Positions 47,005 through 55,648 are shown, numbered from the stretch's first letter. The stretch: 64,000 bases of DNA from Prevotella melaninogenica (GCF_018127925.1 NZ_CP072347.1:994501-1058500), one strand, 5' to 3'. Notes: a model not told the origin generated them from the letters alone. A program made the numbers and translations.

Positions 47005-47012
47005 CAAATATA
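47005..47012 (-). promoter_or_regulatory. -7 box of lepA
   Basis: On the minus strand the sequence reads TATATTTG followed by C, the Bacteroidota -7 form. It covers the upstream candidate ATG at 47007 and so supports the lepA start at 46980. Confidence 0.65.
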
Positions 47013-47066
47013 GTCATAATTATTGAGAATTAAGAACCTTAAAATAAGAAATTGCCTATTTTTTCT

Positions 47067-47074
47067 TATCTTTG
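47067..47074 (+). promoter_or_regulatory. -7 box of the small lipoprotein gene
   Basis: TATCTTTG followed by CAAC lies 77 bp before the start at 47152. No good -33 element was found at the normal spacing. Confidence 0.5.
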
Positions 47075-47151
47075 CAACGGATATATGGTTAGGGTGAAGA
47101 TAAAAAGTGTTATCTTTACATAAAGCCCTTACGAAATTAATATTAACTTGA

Positions 47152-47550
47152 ATGAGAATGAAACACTTACTTTATGCAGGCGTACTGCTGCTTTCTCTTT
47201 CTGCTTGTCATAAAAGTCTGGAGGACAGAGCAGCACAAGAATGTAAAGAATATACAGAAAAGAAGTGTCCTACACCCGTAGTAAATGACACAAGAATGGA
47301 CAGTATGGTCTTTGAACCTTCGTCTCGAACCATCCATTACTATTACTCACTTGTAGGAAATGCAGATAACGAACAGGCTGTTAACGCAAAGAAGTCTGAG
47401 TTAAGAAAAGCTTTGCGTGATGCTTTGAAAGCTGACACTGGCACAAAAGGTTATAAGGATGCTGGCTTTAACTTCCGATATACTTATCGTTCAGGCAAAT
47501 CTCCTTCAAAGGTGTTGCTGGATGAGCAATACACTGAAAAGGACTATTAA
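47152..47550 (+). CDS. Small lipoprotein of unknown function
   Basis: The 132-residue protein has a clear lipoprotein signal (MRMKHLLYAGVLLLSLSAC, lipobox Cys19), so it is anchored to a membrane after cleavage. The mature part is polar, with a Cys pair (Cys35 and Cys44: ECKEYTEKKC) and an aromatic strand region TIHYYYSLVGNA. No family was recognised. It is divergent from lepA with its own -7 box and is followed by a long hairpin at 47572-47650. Confidence 0.75.
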   Translation: MRMKHLLYAGVLLLSLSACHKSLEDRAAQECKEYTEKKCPTPVVNDTRMDSMVFEPSSRTIHYYYSLVGNADNEQAVNAKKSELRKALRDALKADTGTKGYKDAGFNFRYTYRSGKSPSKVLLDEQYTEKDY

Positions 47551-47571
47551 AAGCATAGAACAAGGATATTG

Positions 47572-47650
47572 GAGAGAGTTAGTGAAGTAAGGTATGATTC
47601 TAATTTATCTATAAAAGAGGATTGATGCTTGACTTCATTAACTCTCTTTC
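47572..47650 (+). terminator. Imperfect long hairpin after the lipoprotein gene
   Basis: GAGAGAGTTAGTGAAGTAAG (47572-47591) pairs imperfectly with CTTGACTTCATTAACTCTC (about 47629-47647), followed by TTTC. It sits 21 bp behind the stop. Confidence 0.55.
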
Positions 47651-47713
47651 ATCGTCTTTTGATTCCTGCAATACTATTCTATAAAACTTTTAAACACCTA
47701 TCCCTTCCGCAAA

Positions 47714-49234
47714 ATGTCTTCATCAAGAAAACCATCTACTAAGACTTACATTGCCATAGACCTTAAATCGTTCTATGCCAGTGTGGAATGTGTAGAGCGT
47801 GGACTTGACCCAATGACAACCAACTTGGTTGTAGCGGATAAAGGAAGAACAGAAAAGACTATTTGTCTTGCCGTCTCACCATCTCTGAAGGCACACGGAA
47901 TTCCTGGCCGTGCACGTCTTTTTGAAGTGATACAATGCTTGAGAGAGGTTAATGAGGAACGTTGTCTCTTAGCAGGAAAAGCACTTACAGGAAAATCATA
48001 CAACGCGAAAGAACTCGAACAACATCCTGATTGGGCTGTTGATTATCTTACGGCAATCCCCCGTATGTCTCATTATATCAAGCATAGCGCAAAGATTTAC
48101 AATATTTACCTGCGCTATATTGCCCCAGAAGACATACATGTTTACTCCATTGATGAGGTCTTTATTGATGCTACAGCTTATCTCTCCAGCTATCGTATGA
48201 CAGGTCACGAATTGGCAAGGAAGATGATAAGCGACGTGCTACGTGAGACTGGTATAACAGCAACTGCGGGCATTGGTACGAATATGTATCTGTGTAAAGT
48301 GGCTATGGATATCGTTGCAAAGCATATTCCTGCTGACAAAGATGGAGTGCGTATAGCCGAATTAGATGAACAAAGCTATCGTGAAAAGCTTTGGGATCAT
48401 CGTCCACTTACAGACTTCTGGCGTGTAGGAAGAGGAATTGCGCAGCGTCTATATTCCTATGGGATAGACACGATGGGGAAAATTGCACGCTGCTCTATTC
48501 ATCAAGAAGAGCTTCTTTATAAACTTTTCGGAGTCAATGCAGAATTGCTTATTGACCATGCTTGGGGTTGGGAGTCTTGTACGATGGAGATGGTTAAGGC
48601 ATACCGACCAGAGCATAGCTCAATGAGTAGCGGTCAAGTTCTTCAAGAACCATACAGCTTTCGTAAAGCAAGAGTTGTCGTGCAGGAGATGATTGATGCG
48701 ATAGCCTTAGACTTAGTTGAGAAACGTTGCGTTACAGATCAACTCGTTTTATACGTTGGCTATGACCGTGAAAGCCTGAATTCACCTGCAGGAAAGGGAT
48801 ATACTGGTCGCATTACTGTTGACTGGTATGGACGGAAAGTGCCAAAGAGTTCACACGGAACAGTCAATCTTCATCGATTTACGTCATCAACTCGCCTAAT
48901 AGCAAAGGCTGTTCTTACACTTTATGATGATATTGTCGATAAAAGGTTATTAGTCAGAAGATTGGGTATATCAACTAATCATGTCATTAGTGAAGAGCAA
49001 ATGAAGCAAAAGGCACATAACCCTGTTGAGCTCGATATGTTTACAGATTATGAAGCAGTAAGGCGAGAAAAGCAGGTTGAAGATGCAGAGTTGAAACGTG
49101 AAAGAAAGATACAAGAAACGATTATCAATATTAAAAAACGATTTGGTAAGAACTCTATGCTCCGTGGTTTGAACTTTGATGAAGGTTCGACAGCAAGAGA
49201 ACGAAACAAACAGATAGGAGGACATAAGGCATGA
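47714..49234 (+). CDS. Y-family DNA polymerase (UmuC/UvrX-like)
   Basis: The 506-residue protein has the Y-polymerase palm: YIAIDLKSFYASVECVERG (about 12-30, first catalytic Asp) and VYSIDEVFIDATAY (about 142-155, SIDE motif with catalytic Asp-Glu). HhH-type ATAGIGTNMYLCKVAMDIVA and the RVGRGIAQRLYSYGIDTMGK segment follow. The little-finger region comes after, and a charged ~70-residue tail ends the protein. Such polymerases copy damaged DNA with low fidelity. The type resembles YqjW/UvrX more than DinB. It overlaps a YolD-like gene by 4 bp (ATGA), a pairing known from Firmicutes. Confidence 0.92.
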   Translation: MSSSRKPSTKTYIAIDLKSFYASVECVERGLDPMTTNLVVADKGRTEKTICLAVSPSLKAHGIPGRARLFEVIQCLREVNEERCLLAGKALTGKSYNAKELEQHPDWAVDYLTAIPRMSHYIKHSAKIYNIYLRYIAPEDIHVYSIDEVFIDATAYLSSYRMTGHELARKMISDVLRETGITATAGIGTNMYLCKVAMDIVAKHIPADKDGVRIAELDEQSYREKLWDHRPLTDFWRVGRGIAQRLYSYGIDTMGKIARCSIHQEELLYKLFGVNAELLIDHAWGWESCTMEMVKAYRPEHSSMSSGQVLQEPYSFRKARVVVQEMIDAIALDLVEKRCVTDQLVLYVGYDRESLNSPAGKGYTGRITVDWYGRKVPKSSHGTVNLHRFTSSTRLIAKAVLTLYDDIVDKRLLVRRLGISTNHVISEEQMKQKAHNPVELDMFTDYEAVRREKQVEDAELKRERKIQETIINIKKRFGKNSMLRGLNFDEGSTARERNKQIGGHKA

Positions 49235-49656
49235 CAGATAATTACGACGATATTATTCACCTTCCTCGTCACGTCTCAAAGCGGCATCCGCAGATGAGTC
49301 TGTATAACCGTGCTGCTCAATTTGCTCCTTTTGCTGCCCTCACTGGTTATGGTGCAGCGATTGCAGAGACAGCCCGACAAACAAGTCCTAAGATAGAAAT
49401 GATGGAAGACGACCGTCAATTGATGGACCGAAAGCTCTCAATTCTTTCCTCTCATTTAGAAGAAGAGCCGACTATCTCTATTACCTTTTTCCAGCCCGAT
49501 GGACGTAAGACAGGTGGACATTATCTTACGATTACTGGTGTTGTCAAGGCTATTCGTACCAATGAACGCATCATTATAATGAAAGACAGAAAGAAAATAA
49601 GCATTGACGCTATTGTTGGTTTGGAAGGAGAGCTGTTTTCTCCCAATAAACTTTAG
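49231..49656 (+). CDS. YolD-like partner of the Y-family polymerase
   Basis: The 141-residue protein carries the YolD-type motif RAAQFAPFAALTGYGAAIAE (about 28-47) and a C-terminal beta half (SITFFQPDGRKTGGHYLTIT). In Firmicutes YolD-like genes sit beside umuC-type polymerases and are thought to replace UmuD as a regulator or cofactor. Here the start overlaps the polymerase stop (ATGA), which supports the same link. It lies at the end of its transcript, before the convergent repeat region. Confidence 0.8.
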   Translation: MTDNYDDIIHLPRHVSKRHPQMSLYNRAAQFAPFAALTGYGAAIAETARQTSPKIEMMEDDRQLMDRKLSILSSHLEEEPTISITFFQPDGRKTGGHYLTITGVVKAIRTNERIIIMKDRKKISIDAIVGLEGELFSPNKL

Positions 49657-50057
49657 ATATCTATCATAGGAATTAAGACCTAAAAAGATTCCACTGTGGT
49701 AACTTTATATAAGGTATTTAGCACTCGCACCATTCGTGTTTACCATTCGCACCACAGGTGTTTACCAACAACACGACGTGTGCTTAGTAACAACTTTATA
49801 CCTATGAGTGATATTTTCATTCTAAAATCATCACGAGAAGATTTAGAAAATAGTTTACATAAAATTCTAATATAACACCTTACGACGATAAGAAAACAAC
49901 GTTTTAAATCGCCTTTGTAACTAAAAGCATATCAAACGATTACAAACTTGTACAAGAAAAGGTGCTTAATAGGAGTCTTAAAGGGCGTTAGTAAGGCTTC
50001 AATTAACGCCCTTTTACACCTCAATTAAGCCTTAATTCAAATCGAAGTAAGCCTTAA
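49657..50057. other. Convergent gene-free region with family A and B repeats
   Basis: About 400 bp with one family B copy (49724-49789) and one family A copy (49910-50066) and no credible gene. Confidence 0.65.
49724..49789 (+). repeat. Dispersed 22-bp-period repeat, family B copy 3
   Basis: Three units start at 49724, 49746 and 49768; the first two read CTCGCACCATTCGTG and TTCGCACCACAGGTG, each followed by TTTACCA. The third is degenerate. Confidence 0.8.
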
Positions 50058-50066
50058 TTATTTTTC
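49910..50066 (+). repeat. Dispersed 22-bp-period repeat, family A copy 3
   Basis: A 47-bp leader (CTTTGTAAC to CAAACTTGTACAAG) precedes five 22-bp units starting at 49957, 49979, 50001, 50023 and 50045. Units 2 and 3 form an inverted pair (AAAGGGCGTTA and TAACGCCCTTT). The last unit and the tail overlap the 3' end of the minus-strand lipoprotein gene. Confidence 0.85.
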
Positions 50067-50504
50067 AATCTTATAATTTTCTTTACAAAACCGTAGATTA
50101 CTTTTCCAGTAATTTATATCATCTTCCTTCATAGACATCCTCCAATCTTCAATGTCTCTATGATATAATAAAACTATTGCATCACGATTGTAAAGGGAAT
50201 ATAACAAGGCATTAGCTGCATAATCAGTTGCCGAATTCTGCAAAAGTTGCATCCATTGTTCTTTCTTAATAGTTCTTATAAGGCTATCCTCATCGGCGGA
50301 TAACTTTACACGTACACGATAACCAATATCGTGAATAGGAAAACAGGAATCGCAAGCCACCTTCAAGATATCAAAATGAATATCTCGGTTATTAATAAAG
50401 CTAATATCAGTTCTATGCTTCTTCACTTCAATAGGCTTTCTAAGAGTACAAGAAAATACCATCAAAGATAAGATAGTTAATAGACCTAATTTACTCGTAA
50501 CCAC
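50058..50504 (-). CDS. Putative lipoprotein of unknown function (GTG start)
   Basis: The start is set at GTG 50504, giving 148 residues beginning MVTSKLGLLTILSLMVFSC, a good lipoprotein signal with Cys19. The frame is open further upstream, but that part overlaps the preceding gene and places the hydrophobic stretch too far inside. From GTG the overlap with the upstream gene is 14 bases. The mature part has a Cys pair (ACDSCFP) and no family I recognise. Its last codons (KIEK and stop) lie inside a family A repeat, so the C-terminus may have been shaped by that element. Confidence 0.65.
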   Translation of the reverse strand: MVTSKLGLLTILSLMVFSCTLRKPIEVKKHRTDISFINNRDIHFDILKVACDSCFPIHDIGYRVRVKLSADEDSLIRTIKKEQWMQLLQNSATDYAANALLYSLYNRDAIVLLYHRDIEDWRMSMKEDDINYWKSNLRFCKENYKIEK

Positions 50505-51210
50505 ACGTAGCCCGCAAGTAAAGACGTGATAAAATTTGTCCTTTAGATGAATCTTTGTCATAAGTAACTTGATAACTCTTTCCGTTGTAAGTAAATATAG
50601 TCCAAGATCCAATAGGCTCTATCCTTTTAGTTTTAACGTCAACTAAAGCAAAGCCCTTTGAAGCAATATGTTTCTTGTCATAAAACTTCTTAATAAAAAT
50701 TATGCTGTCTGCTGTTGTGTAGTTAAAGAAAGGGATGTTTTCCTTCTCACTTTTTGTAACGTTGCTACGTACTGAGGTTGTGAGTTTATTTGAAGACTCT
50801 GCTAATAGATATTTTTTATAAAGTGGTTCTGTAAGCTGTTTGATAAATTCAGCCCTGTTGACACTAACCCATTTTTCGGCAAGTGAATAGTAAGTAGGGG
50901 AGTCCTTGCCACCTCCAATTTCCAAATCAAAGTCACACTCACTTTGTCTTGTATAATAATAACAGGTACCTTTATACTCCACATACTCACCTAATTCTGC
51001 CTTTGGAAAGCCTATAGGCTTCAATGTTTCCGGGTATTCTCCGTGCTGTTTTTTATAAGTTTCTAATCTTTCTATCAGCTCCTTAGCCCGCAGCTTTCCT
51101 ATATAGATGTTATATACAGGGATATATTTAATGACACAGAGTACAACCAAAATAATCTCCGTAACAACAGAAATATAGATAACTACTCGATTCCTTTTCA
51201 TAGCTTTCAT
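50491..51210 (-). CDS. Membrane-anchored protein of unknown function, pseudopilin-like N-terminus
   Basis: The 239-residue protein has one N-terminal membrane helix (VVIYISVVTEIILVVLCVIKYI, about 9-30). ELIERLETYKKQHGEYPETL follows at about 44-63, a pattern like that after the helix of type II pseudopilins (helix, then HGxYPxxL). No prepilin cleavage site is obvious. The rest is polar and aromatic with no family match. It overlaps the downstream lipoprotein gene by 14 bases and follows the LolC/E-like gene by 20 bp, so the three may be co-transcribed. Confidence 0.7.
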   Translation of the reverse strand: MKAMKRNRVVIYISVVTEIILVVLCVIKYIPVYNIYIGKLRAKELIERLETYKKQHGEYPETLKPIGFPKAELGEYVEYKGTCYYYTRQSECDFDLEIGGGKDSPTYYSLAEKWVSVNRAEFIKQLTEPLYKKYLLAESSNKLTTSVRSNVTKSEKENIPFFNYTTADSIIFIKKFYDKKHIASKGFALVDVKTKRIEPIGSWTIFTYNGKSYQVTYDKDSSKGQILSRLYLRATCGYE

Positions 51211-51230
51211 TATGAAGGGGATAAATGTTA

Positions 51231-52478
51231 TTACTCGTAGTGCATTGACTTAGCTGGATGAATGCGACTGATAAGATAGCTTGGTGCAATCAGAACTGCA
51301 ACACATACCAACAATGTAGCAAGGTTAAGAGCAATAATAAGTGGAAGGTTGACTTCTACTGGTACCGTACTTACATAATAAGTTTGTGGATCGAGCTTTA
51401 TAAGTCCAGTCCACTTCTGCAAGAAGATAATGCCAAATCCTATGATGTTACCAATAAGCAGACCTCTACCAATAATAAAGGTAGCAAACCAAAGGAAGAT
51501 ATGACGTATCTGACGATTACGTGAACCAAGTGCCTTTAAGATACCAATCATCTGGGTACGTTCGAGAATGATAATCAATAAACCTGATATCATCGTGACA
51601 CCAGCAACCGCTACCATAAGTGCAAGAATAATCCATACGTTTAAGTCCATTAAATCAAGCCAAGAGAATATCTGCGGATTTTGATCTATGATATTCTCTG
51701 CGGAGTAAGTTTCTCCGTAATGGTCAGTCGTATTCTTCACTTTATTGAGTACGCGAAGAGTTATATTGTTCAGTTGTGAGAAGTCGTTAACAAGTAATTC
51801 AACTCCGCTATATTGATCTGCTTCCCAGCCATTTAGCTTATTAGCAGTATATAAATCAGTGAAACAAATCTGAGAATCAAACTGCTTCATATTTGTTTCA
51901 TAGATACCAGCGATAGTAAACTTACGTGTACGAACACCTTGGTCGTTGATAAAGTAGGCAAAAAGACGTTGTCCCACCTTCAGATTAAGTTTGTCTGCAA
52001 TCGTTTTAGAGATAACTAACTTTTGTTGATTCTCTGTAGCAGAGAAATGGGGGAGACTTCCTTCTACCATATTGTTATGTATAAAGGTAGAGTCAAAGTC
52101 TGGTCCAACACCTTTCAACATAACACCTAAGAAATCATTGTCGGTCTTTAATATACCCTGTGTATAGGCATAACGCTGCACATGCTTTACACCAGGTACC
52201 CCCTTAAGTTCCTTTATTAGTGAATCGTTTACTGCTATTGGATATTGCTCAGAGCCCTGCAATGTAAGGAAGTTAGCTACAGTTATATGACTTCCAAAGC
52301 CCACCATCTTATCACGGATAGTATGCTTAAAGCCCAATACAACACACACAGACACAATCATTACAGCCAAACCGATTGCTACACCAATAGTAGCAATAGT
52401 AATAGCAGGCTTCGACACCTTTCGTGTCTTGTCTCCTCCGTTATATATTTTACGAGCAATAAAAAGCGGATAGTTCAT
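51231..52478 (-). CDS. FtsX-like ABC permease, LolC/E type
   Basis: The 415-residue protein has an N-terminal membrane helix (ITIATIGVAIGLAVMIVSVCVV), a periplasmic MacB-like domain (about 60-265) and three C-terminal helices (from about 275). The motif MIGILKALGSRNRQIRHIFLW near 310-330 is typical of LolC/LolE. LolCDE-type transporters extract lipoproteins from the inner membrane for delivery to the outer membrane. No LolD ATPase gene is adjacent, so the ATPase must be elsewhere. It is followed by the two unknown envelope genes. Confidence 0.88.
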   Translation of the reverse strand: MNYPLFIARKIYNGGDKTRKVSKPAITIATIGVAIGLAVMIVSVCVVLGFKHTIRDKMVGFGSHITVANFLTLQGSEQYPIAVNDSLIKELKGVPGVKHVQRYAYTQGILKTDNDFLGVMLKGVGPDFDSTFIHNNMVEGSLPHFSATENQQKLVISKTIADKLNLKVGQRLFAYFINDQGVRTRKFTIAGIYETNMKQFDSQICFTDLYTANKLNGWEADQYSGVELLVNDFSQLNNITLRVLNKVKNTTDHYGETYSAENIIDQNPQIFSWLDLMDLNVWIILALMVAVAGVTMISGLLIIILERTQMIGILKALGSRNRQIRHIFLWFATFIIGRGLLIGNIIGFGIIFLQKWTGLIKLDPQTYYVSTVPVEVNLPLIIALNLATLLVCVAVLIAPSYLISRIHPAKSMHYE

Positions 52479-52486
52479 TGTTTTAA

Positions 52487-52805
52487 TTTATAATTCATAG
52501 TTCAGAATTCATAATTATGATTACTTCTTTAATTCAGAATTCATAATCCATAATTCATAATTATGGTTACTTCTTTAATTCAGAATTCATAATTCATAAT
52601 TCATAATTATGACTACCTTCATTCTGTACGAGTATATTCTATTCCAATATATTAATTATACAAGCTTATTCTTATTCCTTGCTTACAGTTATTTGCCTAT
52701 CTTCAACCTATAATACTCTCCTAAATAAAATTGAGAAGGGGATTAACGAAAACAAATATCAGTAATCATAATTATGAATTATGAACTATGAATTGTGAAT
52801 TATAA
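52487..52805. repeat. AT-rich intergenic repeats, family C (several copies)
   Basis: Tandem copies with a 46-bp shift (TTACTTCTTTAATTCAGAAT at 52521 and again at 52567), each followed by TCATAAT words, and an inverted copy at 52760-52805. The segment fills most of the 334 bp between the aminotransferase and the permease; no gene is present. The reverse complement of the same repeat is at 14735-14800. Confidence 0.8.
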
Positions 52806-52812
52806 ACAGACT

Positions 52813-54018
52813 TTACTCTTCATCTACACGTCCTGGATATGCCTCCAAAGCTTTTTGAAGAACAATCAAAGCACGCTGTAAGTCTTCACGTTTGAGTACG
52901 TAAGCAATGCGAACTTGGTTATGTCCAGCACCTGGCGTTGTATAGAAGCCACTGGCTGGAGCCATCATTACAGTCTCACCTTCATAATTGAATTCCTCCA
53001 AACACCAACGACAGAACTTATCTGAGTCGTCAACAGGGAGTTTAGCTACAGTATAAAAGGCGCCCATAGGGATAGGAGAGTAAACACCCGGAATACGATT
53101 TAGTCCGTCAATAAGACATTTACGACGCTCCACATATTCATCATAGACATCACGATAGTAAGAAGCAGGTGCATCAAGACTTGCTTCAGCAACAATCTGA
53201 CCAATCAGTGGGGGAGAGAGACGTGCCTGACAGAACTTCATTACAGCCTTACGTATCTCTTCATTCTTTGTTATCAACGCACCAATACGAATACCGCACT
53301 CACTGTAACGCTTTGACACAGAATCAATAAGAACCGTATTATTCTCAATTCCCTGTAAGTGCATTGCAGAGATATAAGGCGACCCTGTATAGATATACTC
53401 ACGATAAACCTCATCCGAGAAGAGATAAAGATCGTACTTCTTAACGAGGTCACGAATCTGATTCATCTCCCTTCTTGTATACAGATAACCAGTAGGGTTG
53501 TTTGGATTACATATCATGATAGCACGTGTCTTCTCGTTGATAAGTTCCTCAAACTTCTCAACCTTAGGCAGTGCAAATCCTTCTTCTATAGAGGTTGCAA
53601 TCGTCTTTATCTTTGCACCAGCTGATATAGCAAATGCCATATAATTAGCATATGCAGGCTCTGGAACGATGATTTCATCTCCAGGATTTAGACATGCCAT
53701 AAAAGAATACAGCACAGCTTCAGAACCACCAGCAGTAATGATGATATCGTCTGGTGTAACGTTTATGTTGAACTTCTCATAAAAGTCACAGAGTTTTTCC
53801 CTATAAGAAAGATAGCCTTGAGATGGTGAGTACTCTAAAAGTTTACGATCAATCTTTTTCAGAGCGTCCAGTCCGCATTGCGGTGTTGGAAGATCTGGTT
53901 GACCGATATTCAAATGGTAAACTTTAATACCACGTTTCTTTGCTGCAACGGCAAGTGGAGCCAGTTTTCTAATAGGTGACTCCGGCATTTCAAGTCCACG
54001 AACTGATATTTCCGGCAT
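52813..54018 (-). CDS. Class I/II pyridoxal-phosphate aminotransferase
   Basis: From ATG at 54018 the protein has 401 residues, beginning MPEISVRGLEMPESPIRKLA. It shows NIGQPDLPTP, ITAGGSEAVLYSF, the substrate-binding PNNPTG and the PLP lysine in LIDSVSKRYSECGIRIG. This is the fold-type I aspartate aminotransferase family; the exact amino acid is not certain. An open frame reaches 54093, but the -7 box at 54091-54098 lies there, so the first 25 codons are not in the message. The gene is divergent from the DUF4494 gene. Confidence 0.9.
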   Translation of the reverse strand: MPEISVRGLEMPESPIRKLAPLAVAAKKRGIKVYHLNIGQPDLPTPQCGLDALKKIDRKLLEYSPSQGYLSYREKLCDFYEKFNINVTPDDIIITAGGSEAVLYSFMACLNPGDEIIVPEPAYANYMAFAISAGAKIKTIATSIEEGFALPKVEKFEELINEKTRAIMICNPNNPTGYLYTRREMNQIRDLVKKYDLYLFSDEVYREYIYTGSPYISAMHLQGIENNTVLIDSVSKRYSECGIRIGALITKNEEIRKAVMKFCQARLSPPLIGQIVAEASLDAPASYYRDVYDEYVERRKCLIDGLNRIPGVYSPIPMGAFYTVAKLPVDDSDKFCRWCLEEFNYEGETVMMAPASGFYTTPGAGHNQVRIAYVLKREDLQRALIVLQKALEAYPGRVDEE

Positions 54019-54090
54019 AATGACTTTATTTATTCTCCCGATAATGAATGAGAGTAGAAGATATCTGCTCTTATATTCTTTACTATGATG

Positions 54091-54098
54091 CAAAGATA
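54091..54098 (-). promoter_or_regulatory. -7 box of the aminotransferase gene
   Basis: Minus-strand TATCTTTG followed by C. It overlaps the longest open-frame start and so favours the start at 54018. A plus-strand TACTTTTG at 54152-54159 serves the divergent DUF4494 gene. Confidence 0.65.
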
Positions 54099-54242
54099 GA
54101 CATTTTTTTTATTTTAACCGCACTTTTAGCTGATTAACGCAGATTTTTTACTACTTTTGCACATCTATAAAACCGCCTATTGCTCTTCATTTTGTCTTTA
54201 TTTGATAGCTGAAAAGCAGGGCTTAAAACTTAAAGAATAATT

Positions 54243-54722
54243 ATGAGAAGTAGAACAAGCACTTGGTTTGAGACACGAGTTAGATATGACAAGACCATGG
54301 AAGATGGTCAGAACAAGAAAGTCATTGAACAATATGTGGTTGATGCATTCAGTTTCTCTGAGGCTGAGGAGTTTATCACAGAGGAAATGTCACACTATGT
54401 TAGTGGTGAGTTTGACGTAAAAGCCATTTCTCCAGCACCATTCGGTGAGATTTTCTTTAGCGATATTGATACTGACGACAAGTGGTTTAAGGCAAAGCTT
54501 TCTTTCATCACATTGGATGAAAAGACAGATAAGGAAAAGCGTACTTCAGTAACTTATCTTGTTCAGGCACATTCTGTAAGCGGTGCTGTTAAGCATGTAG
54601 ACGAGGTGATGGGTTCTACTATGATCGATTACGAGATTGCAGCTATCACTGAAACAAAGATTATGGATGTCTTTGAGCATCATGCTGGAAAGAAGAACGA
54701 GAAGCCTGAATTCGAACAATAA
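54243..54722 (+). CDS. DUF4494 protein
   Basis: The 159-residue cytoplasmic protein begins RSRTSTWFETRVRYDKTMEDG and continues with EQYVVDAFSFSEAEEFITEEM and TVTYLV-like strands (RTSVTYLVQAHSVSGAVKHV), as in the DUF4494 family common in Bacteroidota. It has no signal peptide, and no catalytic motif is visible. It sits 33 bp before yggS. The function is unknown. Confidence 0.85.
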   Translation: MRSRTSTWFETRVRYDKTMEDGQNKKVIEQYVVDAFSFSEAEEFITEEMSHYVSGEFDVKAISPAPFGEIFFSDIDTDDKWFKAKLSFITLDEKTDKEKRTSVTYLVQAHSVSGAVKHVDEVMGSTMIDYEIAAITETKIMDVFEHHAGKKNEKPEFEQ

Positions 54723-54755
54723 CCTAATAAGTAAACAAGAAAGAAACTTACAGTT

Positions 54756-55427
54756 ATGTATGATGTAGCAAATAATTTACACGAAGTGCTTGGGAATCTT
54801 CCTGATGGTGTGAAGTTGGTTGCCATCAGTAAGTTTCACCCTAACGAATATTTGGAAGTGGCTTATCGGGAAGGGCAGCGCATCTTTGGCGAGAGTCAGG
54901 TGCAGGAACTATCTCGTAAGTTTGAAACACTCCCAAAGGATATAGAATGGCACTTTATTGGTCATCTACAGACCAATAAAGTGAAATATATTGCTCCCTA
55001 TATTTCTATGGTTGAGGCAGTTGACTCTTTGAAGCTTTTAAAGGAAATCAACAAGCAAGCTGCGAAGTACAACCGTGTCATCAACGTTCTTCTTGAACTC
55101 CATATTGCAGAAGAGGAAACAAAGTATGGCTTCACTCCTGATGCTTGTCGTGAGCTATTGGAAAGCGGTGAATGGAAGGAACTTAAGAATGTACACATCT
55201 CAGGTTTAATGATGATGGCATCAAATGTAGATGACCGTAATCAAATTAAAAAGGAGATGACGTTGGCAGCAGACCTCTTTGACGAACTGAAGGTAAAGTA
55301 TTTTGCAGATGACCCTGAATTCAAAGAGCGTTCATGGGGTATGAGTCATGACTATGATATAGCCGTAGAATGCCGTTCAACAATGGTTCGTGTGGGAACA
55401 ACTATCTTTGGTCCGCGTGTTTATTAA
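54756..55427 (+). CDS. yggS: YggS-family PLP-homeostasis protein
   Basis: The 223-residue protein has the PLP lysine Lys26 in LVAISKFHPNEYL, GESQVQELSRKFETL, WHFIGHLQTNKVKYI, LLELHIAEEETKYGF and GMSHDYDIAVECRSTMVRVGT, which define the YggS/PLPBP family. The family binds PLP but has no known catalysis; it balances vitamin B6 pools. Length is the family's. It follows DUF4494. Its stop codon lies within the first, degenerate unit of a family B repeat. Confidence 0.95.
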   Translation: MYDVANNLHEVLGNLPDGVKLVAISKFHPNEYLEVAYREGQRIFGESQVQELSRKFETLPKDIEWHFIGHLQTNKVKYIAPYISMVEAVDSLKLLKEINKQAAKYNRVINVLLELHIAEEETKYGFTPDACRELLESGEWKELKNVHISGLMMMASNVDDRNQIKKEMTLAADLFDELKVKYFADDPEFKERSWGMSHDYDIAVECRSTMVRVGTTIFGPRVY

Positions 55428-55486
55428 CCATTCGCACCATTGGTGTTAACCGTCCGCACCATTGGTGCTGGGGCTTAACACCATCC
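55409..55486 (+). repeat. Dispersed 22-bp-period repeat, family B copy 4
   Basis: Units start at 55409 (degenerate, overlapping the yggS stop), 55431, 55453 and 55475 (partial). Units two and three both hold GCACCATTGGTG. It lies between convergent genes. Confidence 0.85.
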
Positions 55487-55648
55487 TAAAAAGGCATTAG
55501 AATAATGTCTTATTACCACCATGAAATAGGTAAGACATTGCTAAATTATTTATACGAAGACGTTTTATCGTATAATACTAAACTAAAAAAATCGATTATC
55601 TATAAGTTGATGCTTTAATAAAGCAACATCAACTTATAGACTTTAAGA

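Noticed and set aside
46981-47007. Upstream lepA start at 47007
   Set aside because: The -7 promoter box overlaps it, and the LepA family N-terminus begins at the Met at 46980.
54019-54093. N-terminal 25-codon extension of the aminotransferase
   Set aside because: The -7 box at 54091-54098 places the transcription start inside it, and the extension does not look like the family.
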